A DNA stretch of 64,000 nt from Mycobacteriales bacterium (GTDB lineage Bacteria > Actinomycetota > Actinomycetes > JAFAQI01). The stretch lies in assembly GCA_035550055.1 (NCBI GenBank), contig DASZRO010000031.1, forward strand, positions 1 to 64,000. Reading direction: 5' to 3'. Positions 43,522-53,099 of the stretch are shown here, in pieces. The translations under genes and the position numbers were made by a program. Within the stretch, counting starts at the first letter, position 1. Each line of letters opens with the position of its first letter. The notes under the pieces were generated by a model, which saw only the letters and a list, made by a program, of their open reading frames with translations, was not told the DNA's origin and did no database searches.

Positions 43522-44414
43522 TCGTCCCGGCCGAGCCGCGGCGCCAGATCCTGCGAACTGGCCACGAAGTTGTAACCCTTGCGTGGGTCCTTCTTGATCT
43601 CGTCCAACGCATCGAGTCGGCTCACCTGCGCGAAGCTGCCGTCTCCTGCGAGCGCGTGCACCCGCAGACCCAGCTCGCCCATCAGGAACCGGGTGACGGC
43701 GTGCGTCGGATCCTTTCCGTGGTCCTCGTAGACCAGATGCCAGGCTCGGCGACGCAGCGTCTCCGTGGCTCCCTCGATGGCCGGCAGCTCGGCGCCTTCG
43801 ACATCGAGCTTGATGACGATCTCGCGCGCAGTGTCCGAGGCGTAGCGCGCAACGAGCTCGTCGACGGTCACGGTCGAGATGGTGCTCGTCAAGCTCGTCC
43901 GGAAGGCGATTCGCTCGACGACGGTCCCGCTGGCGTGGAACCGACGGCTTGCGTGCATCGTCAACGTCTCGTCCGCGACGTTCCACAGCGCGGCGTAGAC
44001 GCAGCGCCATCGGTCGTCGTTGAGCTCCGCGTTCTCCGCCAGCCGCTGATAGCTCTGCGGCGCCGCCTCGACCGCCACGACGCTGCCGGCCGGCAGCCGG
44101 GCGCTCGCGAACATGCTCCAGTACCCGATGTTCGCTCCGCCGTCGATGAAGTAGCTGTCGGGGCGCAACAGCCGCTCGAGTGCGCGACCGACCTCTGGCT
44201 CGTATGCCCAATGCGGTCGAAGCAGCGGACTCCAGTAGCCGTCGTTCAGATACAGCCACAGCTTGCCGTCCGGGCGGGCGACGACGACCCGGTTGTCGGA
44301 CGGGAACACATGCCCCAGACCCCAGGCGACCCGCCGAAGCCCTCGGTAAGAGGCGCGTTCCGTGAGAGCGGCCGCGCCCGAGATCAGCGCGGCCTGTGCC
44401 GAGGCGGCGAACAC
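43518..44414 (-). CDS. FkbM-family methyltransferase
   Basis: 298 residues, GTG start four bases after the DUF3467 stop. FIDGGANIGYWSMFAS SAM motif, VVAVEAAPQSYQRLAENAELN and the FkbM hallmark VIKLDVEGAELPAIEGA. O-methylates a sugar, lipid or natural-product hydroxyl; the acceptor is unknown. Confidence 0.9.
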   Translation of the reverse strand: MFAASAQAALISGAAALTERASYRGLRRVAWGLGHVFPSDNRVVVARPDGKLWLYLNDGYWSPLLRPHWAYEPEVGRALERLLRPDSYFIDGGANIGYWSMFASARLPAGSVVAVEAAPQSYQRLAENAELNDDRWRCVYAALWNVADETLTMHASRRFHASGTVVERIAFRTSLTSTISTVTVDELVARYASDTAREIVIKLDVEGAELPAIEGATETLRRRAWHLVYEDHGKDPTHAVTRFLMGELGLRVHALAGDGSFAQVSRLDALDEIKKDPRKGYNFVASSQDLAPRLGRDD

Positions 44415-44418
44415 CGCG

Positions 44419-44724
44419 CTAGTCGCCGTCCGGCTGCGACGGTCCGGGCATCGCGATGGGACCGAACGCCGCCTCGTAGTTCGTCATGTTGGCGTTGATC
44501 GCCTGAAGCAGCTGGAAGACCTGGGACGGGGGGAACTTCACCCGCGCGACGACCCGCGACGGTACGACGGTCTGGCCGTCGGGACCGGTTGCCGGAGGGT
44601 TCGTGACGGCGAAGTCGAGCGTGAACTCGTACGGCGTGTGCCAGACGATCGCCATGTTGGCGTAGACGCCGCCCTGGACGTCCTCCGGGACCTGGATCTG
44701 GATCTGCTGTTGCGGTTCGCTCAC
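44419..44724 (-). CDS. DUF3467 protein
   Basis: 101 residues. YANMAIVWHTPYEFTLDFAV and VARVKFPPSQVFQLLQAINANMTNYEAAFG match the DUF3467 signature. Cytosolic, function unknown. Operon with the FkbM methyltransferase. The 129-base divergent gap upstream (44725-44853) shows no convincing operator. Confidence 0.86.
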   Translation of the reverse strand: MSEPQQQIQIQVPEDVQGGVYANMAIVWHTPYEFTLDFAVTNPPATGPDGQTVVPSRVVARVKFPPSQVFQLLQAINANMTNYEAAFGPIAMPGPSQPDGD

Positions 44725-44853
44725 ACGAGCGACGCTACTCGGACGACGCGCTGACGAGATCGTGAAGCGTCGTCGTCGTGACCGGCTTCGCCGGCCGCTC
44801 GGCGAAGAGGCACCACCCTTGCCGCGCGTGTCCGGCGCTCTTATGGTCCGTGC

Positions 44854-46320
44854 GTGGATGCCGTGGGCAAGTTGCGCGTGCTCCTCGGCACCTGCGTGGT
44901 GACAACGCTGGTGCTGGCGCAGGTGCCGGCCGGAGCCATCACCTCCTCCACCACGTCCGCCCCCACGTCCGCCACGCCGGCACCGAGTCCCGCTCCCTCG
45001 ACCTTCGTGGCCGGCAGCGCCGCCGCCACCTCGCAGGCCTTTGCCCTCAACCCGCGCGACGCGGGCCTTGCGGCCACCGTGACGATCGGCCAGTCCATCG
45101 CCGACTACCGGGACACCCTCGCCCAGGCTTCCAGCCAGGCACTCAACCTCGGCCTGGTCGGCGCCAACCTCACGGTGCAGTGCAGCTCGCTACCGCCGGT
45201 GCTGACGGCGGGTGAGCTGCCGAAACCGCTGAGCGCCGAGTCCGACACCGGCGCCGGCACCGCCGACAAGTCGGCCGCCGGGCCCGACGCGAAGTCGGCG
45301 CGGGCCGCCACCGGGCGCGAGGCGGTGTCGGTCTCCCCGCAGCCCGACGAGGCCGCGGCCGCCGCCTTCGACGGTGAGCGCGTCGAGCTTCCCGGGCTGC
45401 TCGACGTGTCCGGCCTGTCGAGCACCGCCCACGCCCGCCTCGTCAACGGCCAGGCGCGCATCGCCTCCGCGACCGCCGACGTCGCCAAGCTCGACCTGCT
45501 CGGCGGGAAGGTCGCGCTCGACGGTCTGCACTGGCAGGTCTCGGCGCGCAGCGGCACCCATCCGTCGGTGTCACGCTCGTTTCGCCTCGGCTCGGTGACC
45601 ATCGCCGGGGTGAAGCTGCCGACGTTGCCCGACGCACTGAGCTCGACCCTCGCCGCGGTCAACAAGGCGCTTGCCAGCACCGGGTTGCACATCTCACTGC
45701 CGACCGCCACGCACCAGAGCGGCATCTACGGCATCAGCCCGCTCAGCATCGGCATCGATGACTCGAAGCTCGGGTCGGAGCTCTTCGTACCGATCCTCAA
45801 CCTGCTGCACACGCTCGTCGACCCGACCATGTCGGCGATCACGAACGCGGTCTGCCAGATCGGCAGCGTCTACACGACCGTCAACCTGCTCCTCACCGCG
45901 ATCAGCGGGGTCGGCGCGGTCGACGCCGAGTTCGGCGGCGCCACCGCCACGACCGACGACACCACCTACGCCAACCCGTTCGGCGACGGCGGCACCCCGC
46001 CGAGCCTGCCTGCGACCGGCGCGACGACGACGCCCGGCGGCGGGGGGCAGATCGGACCCGCGTCCGGCGGCGGCGCACCGCCCACCCTGCCCGTGACCTC
46101 GCCGGTGCCAGCGCCCAACCAGTCGCCGGAGGTCGCCGGCACCCGGGTGCTGTCGTCGAGCTGCTCGACCACGAGCGCGGCGGGCCGGCCGTCGTGCAGC
46201 CGCGGCGCCGGACTCGCCGTCGGGCTCATCGCCCTCGCAACGCTCGGCGGCGTGGCAGCCGCCGACTTCCTGGTAAGCCGCCGACGCAGAAAGCTCGCAG
46301 CCATGGCCATCGACTCGTGA
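44854..46320 (+). CDS. Secreted, C-terminally anchored protein beside second LIV locus
   Basis: 488 residues, GTG start. Signal peptide ending A-G-A, Thr/Ser/Pro linker, then a body with repeated beta-like segments (e.g. FRLGSVTIAGVKLPTLP). LPATG lies in a Gly-rich linker, followed at the end by a transmembrane helix and RRRRK tail. Same design as 2067-3455, which also sits in a LIV operon, though sequence similarity is weak. Ends seven bases before the binding-protein gene. Role unknown; a wall-spanning aid to uptake is speculative. Confidence 0.78.
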   Translation: MDAVGKLRVLLGTCVVTTLVLAQVPAGAITSSTTSAPTSATPAPSPAPSTFVAGSAAATSQAFALNPRDAGLAATVTIGQSIADYRDTLAQASSQALNLGLVGANLTVQCSSLPPVLTAGELPKPLSAESDTGAGTADKSAAGPDAKSARAATGREAVSVSPQPDEAAAAAFDGERVELPGLLDVSGLSSTAHARLVNGQARIASATADVAKLDLLGGKVALDGLHWQVSARSGTHPSVSRSFRLGSVTIAGVKLPTLPDALSSTLAAVNKALASTGLHISLPTATHQSGIYGISPLSIGIDDSKLGSELFVPILNLLHTLVDPTMSAITNAVCQIGSVYTTVNLLLTAISGVGAVDAEFGGATATTDDTTYANPFGDGGTPPSLPATGATTTPGGGGQIGPASGGGAPPTLPVTSPVPAPNQSPEVAGTRVLSSSCSTTSAAGRPSCSRGAGLAVGLIALATLGGVAAADFLVSRRRRKLAAMAIDS

Positions 46321-46327
46321 CCCGCTC

Positions 46328-48004
46328 GTGACCGACCCTGCTCCGGCGCCGAAGCGCCCCCAGCCGTTGAGCCCGTTCCTGCGCGGGTACGGCCCGCTCG
46401 CCGTGCTGCTCGTCGCGTTCGTGCTGATGGCCGCGTTCGTCCCCACCGACGCCCCGCAACAGCTCACCGTGACCACAGCGGGGGCGGGCGAAGTCGGCGG
46501 GAGCGCGCCGGGAGCGACTGCGCCCGGCACGTCGGCCGCTGGCGGGGCGCCGGGAGCGACGCAACCCACCACGTCCGTGCCCGGCGGGGGCGTCCCGGGC
46601 GCCGGAGGGTCGACGAGCGGCAACGGCAAGCCGATCGCCGCCCCGAAGGGCTGCAACGGCCCCCAGGTGCCGGGTGACCCGTACTCGCCGCCGTGCGTCA
46701 GCTTCTCCGGCAACAACGGCGGGGCCACCACCCGCGGCGTGACCGGATCGACGATCACGATCGCCTACCGGATCACCTCCGACCCGAGCTTCCAGCAGAC
46801 GCTCGCCGAGATCGGCGGCGCGCAGTTCGCCGACACCCAGGCCGACGTCAACCGCACGATCAACGGCTTGGCGGACTACTTCAACAGCCACTTCCAGTTC
46901 TACGGCCGCAAGCTGAAGTTCGTCTTCTACAAGGGACAGGGCTCGCAGACCAACGAGCTGCTCGGCGGGGGGCAACAGCAGGCGAGCGACGACGCGTTGA
47001 AGGTCGCGACGAGCATCAAGGCGTTCGGCGACATGAGCGCGGTCACCGAGCCGTACGCCGACTCGCTGTCCCGGGACAAGGTCATGAACTTCGGCGTGCC
47101 GTACATGTCGAAGGAGTGGTTCGCCCAGCGCGCGCCGTACTCGTGGAGCATCGCGACGGACTGCACCGGGGTCAGCGACGCGGTCGCCGAGGTCGGGGTG
47201 CGCGAGCTCGCGGGCAAGAAGGCGGTCTTCGCCGGGCCGGCGCTCGCCAGCCACACCCGTACCTTCGCCACGCTGGCGCCGGACAACCCCTGGTATCAGG
47301 AGTGCGTCGCCAACGGCGCGAGCATCTTCAAGAAGGCGGGAGACCCGGCGCCGCTCAACATCCCCTACCAGCTCAACCTGGCGACGCTGGCCAACCAGGC
47401 GGACAGCATCATCTCCAAGCTCAAGGCCGACAACATCACCACAGTCGTCTGCGGCTGCGACCCGATCATCCCGGTCTACCTGACCCAGCGCGCAGCCGAA
47501 CAGGACTACTACCCCGAGTGGTCGATCGTCGGCGTCGCGCTGACCGACGAGGACATCGTCGGGCAGCTGTTCGACCAGTCCGAGTGGGCGCACGCGTTCG
47601 GGGTGACCTATCAAGGACCGACGCTGCCCTACCAGGCGACGCTCGGCTACGCGGCGTACAAGTCCGCGGTGCCGATCTCGGAACCGTCGACGTTCGTCAA
47701 CCTGATCTACGCGCAGATGTACATGCTGGCGCTGGGCATCCAGGAGGCCGGTCCGGACCTGACCCCGGCCAGCTTCGAGCAAGGGATGCGCGCGTACCCG
47801 GGTGGCACCGGGGAGTTCGGCACCTGGGGCTTCCCGCCGGGCAACTTCACTCCGACGCTCGACGGCGCGGAGATCTACTGGGACCCGAACAAGATCTCGG
47901 TCTACAACAACCGCAAGGGTGCCTACGTGTTCGCCAGCAAGCGGTACACCCTGCAGGCCTGGCCGAAGGGCGACTTCCCGCACACGCCCTACAAGGGCAA
48001 GTAG
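46328..48004 (+). CDS. LIV-type substrate-binding protein, membrane-anchored
   Basis: 558 residues, GTG start. Instead of a lipobox there is one uncleaved-looking hydrophobic segment (GYGPLAVLLVAFVLMAAFV, about residues 20-38). A ~70-residue Gly/Ala/Thr linker then precedes a large binding domain beginning ITIAYRITSDPSFQQTLAEIGG. It feeds the fused transporter encoded 12 bases downstream. The domain is longer than in the other three binding proteins, with a C-terminal segment after SASKRYT-like residues ending PHTPYKGK. Confidence 0.88.
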   Translation: MTDPAPAPKRPQPLSPFLRGYGPLAVLLVAFVLMAAFVPTDAPQQLTVTTAGAGEVGGSAPGATAPGTSAAGGAPGATQPTTSVPGGGVPGAGGSTSGNGKPIAAPKGCNGPQVPGDPYSPPCVSFSGNNGGATTRGVTGSTITIAYRITSDPSFQQTLAEIGGAQFADTQADVNRTINGLADYFNSHFQFYGRKLKFVFYKGQGSQTNELLGGGQQQASDDALKVATSIKAFGDMSAVTEPYADSLSRDKVMNFGVPYMSKEWFAQRAPYSWSIATDCTGVSDAVAEVGVRELAGKKAVFAGPALASHTRTFATLAPDNPWYQECVANGASIFKKAGDPAPLNIPYQLNLATLANQADSIISKLKADNITTVVCGCDPIIPVYLTQRAAEQDYYPEWSIVGVALTDEDIVGQLFDQSEWAHAFGVTYQGPTLPYQATLGYAAYKSAVPISEPSTFVNLIYAQMYMLALGIQEAGPDLTPASFEQGMRAYPGGTGEFGTWGFPPGNFTPTLDGAEIYWDPNKISVYNNRKGAYVFASKRYTLQAWPKGDFPHTPYKGK

Positions 48005-48016
48005 GAGCTCTCGCGC

Positions 48017-51000
48017 GTGACCGCGATCTACGACGCGCTCAACCGTCGCCGCGCGCTGTCCGCGGCGGCCGGCGTCGTGCTCGCGATCCTGGTGACGCAC
48101 CTGGTGGCCCCCGGCAAGGCGCCGGTCGGGATCATCCTGCAAGGCGCCCTGTTCGGCTCGATCACCGGACTCCTGGCGCTCGGCCTGGTGCTCACCTACC
48201 GCTCGGACCGGATCGTCAACTTCGCCTACGGGTCGATGGGCGGGGTGGGCGGCACGACCGGCGTACTCCTCTATCTGGGCCAGCACTGGAGCTGGCCGGC
48301 GGCGGTCGCGGCCGGGCTGGCGACCGGCGCCGTCGTCGGCGCCCTCACCGAGCTGCTCGTCATCCGTCGGTTCGCGCGTTCGTCGCGTCTGATCCTCACC
48401 GTCGCGACGATCGGGCTCCAGCAGGTGCTGGGCGGCATCGAGCTCAAGCTCCCCACCTGGCTGGGCGGCCCGTCGCTGATCGGCGGCTTCACCACCGGGC
48501 TGTCCAAGCACGGGACCAACGTCGGGCCCGTGCTGTTCACGGGCAACGACCTCGTCGTCGTCATCGCCGTTCCGGTCGCGATCGTCGCGCTCGCCTGGTA
48601 CCTGCTGCGCACCGACTCGGGCATCGCGGTTCGCGCGATCGCCGACAACCGCGACCGCGCGCTGCTGCTGGGAGTCCCGGTACGCCGGTTGGCCACGATC
48701 GTCTGGACCGTCGCCGGACTGCTCGCCACGATCGCGGTGATCCTGCCCGCCCCGTCGCAGGGTCTGACGATCGACGCCGGCGCCGGTCCGCAGGTGCTGC
48801 TGCCGGCACTTGCCGCCGCAGTCCTCGCCGGGATGGAGTCGCTGCCCATCGCGGTCGCCGCCGGGATCGGCCTCGGCGTCCTCAACTCGCTGATCTCGTG
48901 GAACTTCAACAAGCAGTCCGTCACCACCGTCGCGTTCCTGATCGTGATCCTGGTCGCGCTGCTGCTCCAGCGCGGACCGATCGGCCGGCGCGACGGCGCC
49001 GAAGAGACGTCGCTGGGCGTCGCCGGCGCCACCCGGGACGTCCCGGCCGCACTGAGGCGGCTGCCCGAGGTCATCGCGGCCCGCGTCGGCCTGCGGGTCG
49101 CGCTGCTCGCCGCGGCGATCCTCATCCCGCTCGCTTGCAGCCCGAGCACGATCCGGATCTTCAGCACGACCGCCATCTACGCGATCGTCGCGGTCTCACT
49201 CGTGGTACTGGTCGGCTGGTCAGGCCAGGTCAGCCTCGGCCAGTACGCCTTCGTCGGCCTCGGCGGGGTGATGGTCGGCGACCTGATGAGCCACTGGAAC
49301 CTCGACTTCTTCGTCTGTCTGGTCGCCGCCGGCGCCAGCGGCGCCCTGCTCGCGGTGCTGGTCGGCTTGCCGGCCCTTCGCATCCGCGGCCTGTTCCTGG
49401 CGGTCACGACCCTCGCGCTCGCGGTCGCCGCCGACGGCTACTTCTTCAACCCGACGAACTTCGCCTCGATCATCCCGAACAACATCACCCGCCCGGTGTT
49501 GTGGAAGCGCTTCAACCTCACCTCCGAACGCGCGCTCTACTACGTGTGTCTCGCCGTGCTCGTCCTGGCCGTGGTCATCGTGCAGGGCCTGCGCCGTGCC
49601 CGCCCCGGACGCGTCATGGTCGCAACGCGCGACAACCCGCGCGCGGCCGCCGCGATGGCGGTCCCGACGACGCGGGTCACGCTGCTCGGCTTCGTGCTGT
49701 CCGGCGCGATCGCCGGCATCGCCGGCGGGCTGCACGCGACGATCCTGGAGAGCATCGGCTACGAGACCTACCCGCCGTCGGAGAGCATCCTCGTCTTCTC
49801 GATGCTGGTCATCGGCGGCGTCGACTCGATCACTGGCGCCCTGCTCGGCGTGGTCGCGGTCGAAGCGGCCGTGCACTACTACCCGCAGTACCAGCTGCTG
49901 ATCACCGGCTCCGGATTGCTCTTCGTGCTGCTCGTGCTGCCTGCGGGCCTGGCTTCGGTCGTCTTCGGTGCCCGCGACCGGCTGCTCAAGCTCGTCGCGC
50001 GTCGCCGGGGCATCGACCTGACCGCCGCCGCGGACCTCGCCGTGAGCGCCGAGCCAACCACCGACGCGGCATCGCGCGACGCGCGAGGAACCGCGTCGGG
50101 TGCCCTCCTTCGCTGCGACGGTGTCGAGGTCAGCTACGGGCCGATGCAGGTCCTGTTCGGCGTCGATCTCGATGTCGCCGAACAGGAGATCGTGGCCCTG
50201 CTCGGCACCAACGGCGCCGGGAAGTCGACGATGCTCAAGGCGGTCGCCGGCCTGCTCTCGGCCGCGCCCGGAAAGGTGTGGTTCGACGGCGTCGACATCA
50301 CGGGCCTCAGCCCGGAGCAGCGTGCCGCCCGCGGGCTCTGCCTCGTCCCCGCAAAGTCGATCTTCCCGTCCCTGTCAGTCGCCGAGAACCTGCGAGTAGC
50401 CGCATGGCTCGTGAGACGCGATCGAGCGAAGGTCGACCGCGGACACGCGAAAGCCTTCGAGCTCTTCCCGCAGCTTCGCGACCGCCAGCGCCAGCTCGCC
50501 GGCACGATGTCGGGCGGCCAGCAGCAGATGCTCTCTCTCGCGATGGCGTTGCAGACCGAGCCGCGCGTCATGCTCATCGACGAACTCTCCCTCGGCCTCG
50601 CGCCCTCGGTCGTCGCCCGACTGCTCGAGGTGGTTCGCGAGCTGGCCGCCGGAGGCGTCACGATCGTGATCGTCGAGCAGTCGGTCAGCGTCGCCCTCGA
50701 GGTCGCCCGGCGCGCGGTGTTCCTCGAGCGGGGCACCGCGCGCTTCTCGGGCGAGACCAAGGACCTGCTCGCCCGGACCGACGTACTCCGCTCCGTCTTC
50801 ATCGGCGGCGGGACGCCCGCAACCACGAACGGCACGAAGCGCCGCAGCAAAGCCGCACGGCAGCGCGAGCTCGCGGAGCTCGTCGCGCGGCCCGCGGTGC
50901 TGGAGTGCGTGAACGTCGGCAAGTCCTTCGGCGGGATCCGGGTGCTCAACGACATCGGGATGACCATTCACAAGGGCGAGATCGTGGGCCTGATCGGTCA

Positions 51001-51658
51001 CAACGGTGCCGGCAAGACGACGCTGTTCGACGTGATCTGCGGCTTCCTGCCCGCCGACGGCGGCAAGGTCTTCCTGGGCGGGTCGGACGTCACGTCGTTC
51101 GGTGCCGCGGACCGGGCGCTGATCGGTCTGGGCCGTTCGTTCCAGGAGGCACGGCTCTACCCCGGGCTGACGGTTGCCGAAACCGTCGCCGTCGCCCTCG
51201 AACGCCACCTCGACTCGCGCGACGTCGTGGCCGCCGCGCTACGGCTGCCGGCATCGACGCTGTCCGAGGCCGTCGTCGTCGACCGGGTCCACGACCTGTT
51301 GGCGCGACTGGGCCTGACGCGCTACGCCGACACGATGATCGGTGAGCTGTCGACGGGCACCCGGCGGATCGTCGAGCTCGCCTGCGTGATGGCGCAGCGG
51401 CCCGCCGTCGTACTGCTCGACGAGCCCACCGCGGGGGTCGCGCAGAAGGAGACCGAGGCCCTCGGTCCGCTGCTGCGCCAGGTGCGCGACGAGACCGGCG
51501 CGACGATGCTCGTGATCGACCACGACATGCCGCTGCTGACCTCGCTGTGCGACCGGCTGGTCGCCCTCGAGCTCGGCCAGGTGATCGCGGAAGGTACGCC
51601 GGGGGCGGTTCTCGAGGACGACCGGGTGATCGAGTCCTACCTAGGTGTCGCCGGATAG
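48017..51658 (+). CDS. Four-domain fused LIV ABC transporter (LivH-LivM-LivF-LivG)
   Basis: 1213 residues, GTG start with GGAG upstream. The complete membrane and ATPase core on one chain. LivH-like part about residues 1-320 (RIVNFAYGSMGGVGG); LivM-like part about 355-655 (GWSGQVSLGQYAFVGLGG, RPGRVMVATRDNPRAAAAM). LivF-like ATPase about 690-920 with Walker A GTNGAGKST at 730-738, signature MSGGQQQM and Walker B LIDE. LivG-like ATPase about 945-1205 with GHNGAGKTT at 994-1002, degenerate signature LSTGTRR, and LLDEPTAG. One frame without internal stops and all motifs intact, so a real fusion. F precedes G, the reverse of the usual gene order. Confidence 0.93.
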   Translation: MTAIYDALNRRRALSAAAGVVLAILVTHLVAPGKAPVGIILQGALFGSITGLLALGLVLTYRSDRIVNFAYGSMGGVGGTTGVLLYLGQHWSWPAAVAAGLATGAVVGALTELLVIRRFARSSRLILTVATIGLQQVLGGIELKLPTWLGGPSLIGGFTTGLSKHGTNVGPVLFTGNDLVVVIAVPVAIVALAWYLLRTDSGIAVRAIADNRDRALLLGVPVRRLATIVWTVAGLLATIAVILPAPSQGLTIDAGAGPQVLLPALAAAVLAGMESLPIAVAAGIGLGVLNSLISWNFNKQSVTTVAFLIVILVALLLQRGPIGRRDGAEETSLGVAGATRDVPAALRRLPEVIAARVGLRVALLAAAILIPLACSPSTIRIFSTTAIYAIVAVSLVVLVGWSGQVSLGQYAFVGLGGVMVGDLMSHWNLDFFVCLVAAGASGALLAVLVGLPALRIRGLFLAVTTLALAVAADGYFFNPTNFASIIPNNITRPVLWKRFNLTSERALYYVCLAVLVLAVVIVQGLRRARPGRVMVATRDNPRAAAAMAVPTTRVTLLGFVLSGAIAGIAGGLHATILESIGYETYPPSESILVFSMLVIGGVDSITGALLGVVAVEAAVHYYPQYQLLITGSGLLFVLLVLPAGLASVVFGARDRLLKLVARRRGIDLTAAADLAVSAEPTTDAASRDARGTASGALLRCDGVEVSYGPMQVLFGVDLDVAEQEIVALLGTNGAGKSTMLKAVAGLLSAAPGKVWFDGVDITGLSPEQRAARGLCLVPAKSIFPSLSVAENLRVAAWLVRRDRAKVDRGHAKAFELFPQLRDRQRQLAGTMSGGQQQMLSLAMALQTEPRVMLIDELSLGLAPSVVARLLEVVRELAAGGVTIVIVEQSVSVALEVARRAVFLERGTARFSGETKDLLARTDVLRSVFIGGGTPATTNGTKRRSKAARQRELAELVARPAVLECVNVGKSFGGIRVLNDIGMTIHKGEIVGLIGHNGAGKTTLFDVICGFLPADGGKVFLGGSDVTSFGAADRALIGLGRSFQEARLYPGLTVAETVAVALERHLDSRDVVAAALRLPASTLSEAVVVDRVHDLLARLGLTRYADTMIGELSTGTRRIVELACVMAQRPAVVLLDEPTAGVAQKETEALGPLLRQVRDETGATMLVIDHDMPLLTSLCDRLVALELGQVIAEGTPGAVLEDDRVIESYLGVAG

Positions 51659-51681
51659 CACTGCGCCTCTATCGTCATCGC

Positions 51682-52431
51682 ATGCAGACGAAGATCCTCG
51701 GCACCACGCTTCCCGTTCTCGAGTGCGTGCTCAGCGCCAACGAGGTTGTGATCGGTGAAGCCGGCCGGATGTCGTGGATGTCCGAGGGCGTCACGATGGC
51801 GACCTCCACGTCGTACGCCGGCGGCAGCGGCGGCATCATGGGCGCGATCAAGCGCGTCGCGGGCGGCGGCACGCTGTTCACCAGCAGCTACACCGCCGGC
51901 GGCTCAGGCGGTCTCGTCGCGTTCTCGACGACCATCCCGGGCCAGATCCTGCCGGTGAGCATCTCCCCCGGGCACGACTACATCGTCCACCGCCACGGTT
52001 TCCTCGCGGCGACCAACGGCGTACAGCTGTCATCGGCCTTCCAGCAGTCACTCGGCGGCGCACTGTTCGGCGGCGAGGGGTTCATCCTCCAGCGCATCGG
52101 CGGCCAGTGCGACGCCTGGGTGCAGCTACAGGGCGAGATCGTCACCTATGACCTCCAGCCCGGCCAGAACCTCTTCGTCCACCCTGCCCACGTCGGCATG
52201 TTCACCGACGGCACCCAGTTCAGCATCACGACCATCAAGGGCCTGAAGAACAAGTTCTTCGGCGGAGAGTTCTTCCTGGTCAAGCTCACCGGACCGGGCA
52301 AGGTCTGGCTGCAGTCGCTCACGTTGCAGGGTCTGGCTCAAGACCTCATGCCCTACCTGCCGACCGGCGAGTCGAACGCCGGCGCGGGCGGTGCGGTCGG
52401 CGGCATCATCGGCGGCTTGCTCAAGGGATAG
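51682..52431 (+). CDS. AIM24-family protein
   Basis: 249 residues from ATG 51682; the reading continues upstream inside the transporter gene but is not used. Beta-rich AIM24/TIGR00266-like fold with GEAGRMSWMSEGV near the start, a Gly-rich middle, FLAATNGVQLSS and FLVKLTGPGKVWLQSLT near the end, and a Gly-rich hydrophobic C-terminus. Relatives are a mitochondrial biogenesis factor and bacterial proteins of unknown role. 23-base gap from the transporter gene. Confidence 0.9.
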   Translation: MQTKILGTTLPVLECVLSANEVVIGEAGRMSWMSEGVTMATSTSYAGGSGGIMGAIKRVAGGGTLFTSSYTAGGSGGLVAFSTTIPGQILPVSISPGHDYIVHRHGFLAATNGVQLSSAFQQSLGGALFGGEGFILQRIGGQCDAWVQLQGEIVTYDLQPGQNLFVHPAHVGMFTDGTQFSITTIKGLKNKFFGGEFFLVKLTGPGKVWLQSLTLQGLAQDLMPYLPTGESNAGAGGAVGGIIGGLLKG

Positions 52432-52433
52432 TC

Positions 52434-52455
52434 GGCCCGGCCCTCCGCTCGGGCC
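52434..52455 (+). terminator. Possible terminator hairpin
   Basis: GGCCCG and CGGGCC with a 10-base loop, immediately after the AIM24 stop. No T-tract; weak support. Confidence 0.35.
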
Positions 52456-52478
52456 CTCGCCTGACCGATCCTGATGCG

Positions 52479-53075
52479 GTGCAGGTGATCAGGAAGAGCA
52501 GCGCCGAGGAGATGGTCGCCTGCTTTCTCCAGACCGAGTTGGCCAGCGAGCGTTGGGGTGCGGGCATTCGCGGGGTTCTCGTGCGCCTGGGCGAACCGGA
52601 AAGCCTGCTGCGCGTGCCGGACCTGGCTGATGAGCGCGGCAACCGAGCACGCCGTGCGGTGCTCGCCGCGACCCGCGGGTACGGCGAGGATCGCGAGCTC
52701 TTCGAGCATTTTCCCGCCACCGTCAGATGGGTGTGGGCGCGGTTGTCGCCGGCCGAGCTGGCGACCGTGCGCTACATCGAGTACTCCTACTGGAACGAGC
52801 TGTCGGGCGGAAGCCGGCTGCCTGCCGACGCCGCACCGCGGATCCTCGCCGGCGTACAGCCGTGGGGGGTGTCCAACGAACGCTTCTCGCGGGCCGCGCT
52901 CGAGTTGGCTCGGGGCGGCGAGTTCCCCCCGCTCATCCTGGCCGGGCCGAGTCGTACTCAGCTCGTCTGCCTGGAAGGCAACCTTCGCCTCACCGCGTAT
53001 GCGCTTGCCGGCTTCCCGCGCCACGTCGAATGTCTCGTCGGGACCGCCCAAGGGCTGCGTCGCTGGGCGGCGTGA
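52479..53075 (+). CDS. Unknown protein with ParB-like C-terminal segment
   Basis: 198 residues, GTG start. C-terminal PPLILAGPSRTQLVCLEGNLRLTAYALAG resembles the 'xGxxRxxA' region of ParB/sulfiredoxin-type nuclease-fold domains. The rest is helical and unfamiliar. No HTH recognised. It lies just left of a decayed insertion element, so it may be accessory DNA. Function not assigned. Confidence 0.6.
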   Translation: MQVIRKSSAEEMVACFLQTELASERWGAGIRGVLVRLGEPESLLRVPDLADERGNRARRAVLAATRGYGEDRELFEHFPATVRWVWARLSPAELATVRYIEYSYWNELSGGSRLPADAAPRILAGVQPWGVSNERFSRAALELARGGEFPPLILAGPSRTQLVCLEGNLRLTAYALAGFPRHVECLVGTAQGLRRWAA

Positions 53076-53099
53076 CCCTCGAGCGAGTTCCACGAGGGT

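Noticed and set aside
44782-44794. CCGGC-TTC-GCCGG hairpin as a terminator
   Set aside because: It sits in a divergent promoter gap and has no T-tract.
46226-48511. 761-codon minus-strand reading
   Set aside because: Antisense shadow with low-complexity composition; the plus strand has clear LIV motifs.
46693-51345. 1550-codon plus-strand reading across the LIV locus
   Set aside because: Arg/Ala/Gly-rich, no motifs; it is an off-frame shadow of the binding-protein and transporter genes.
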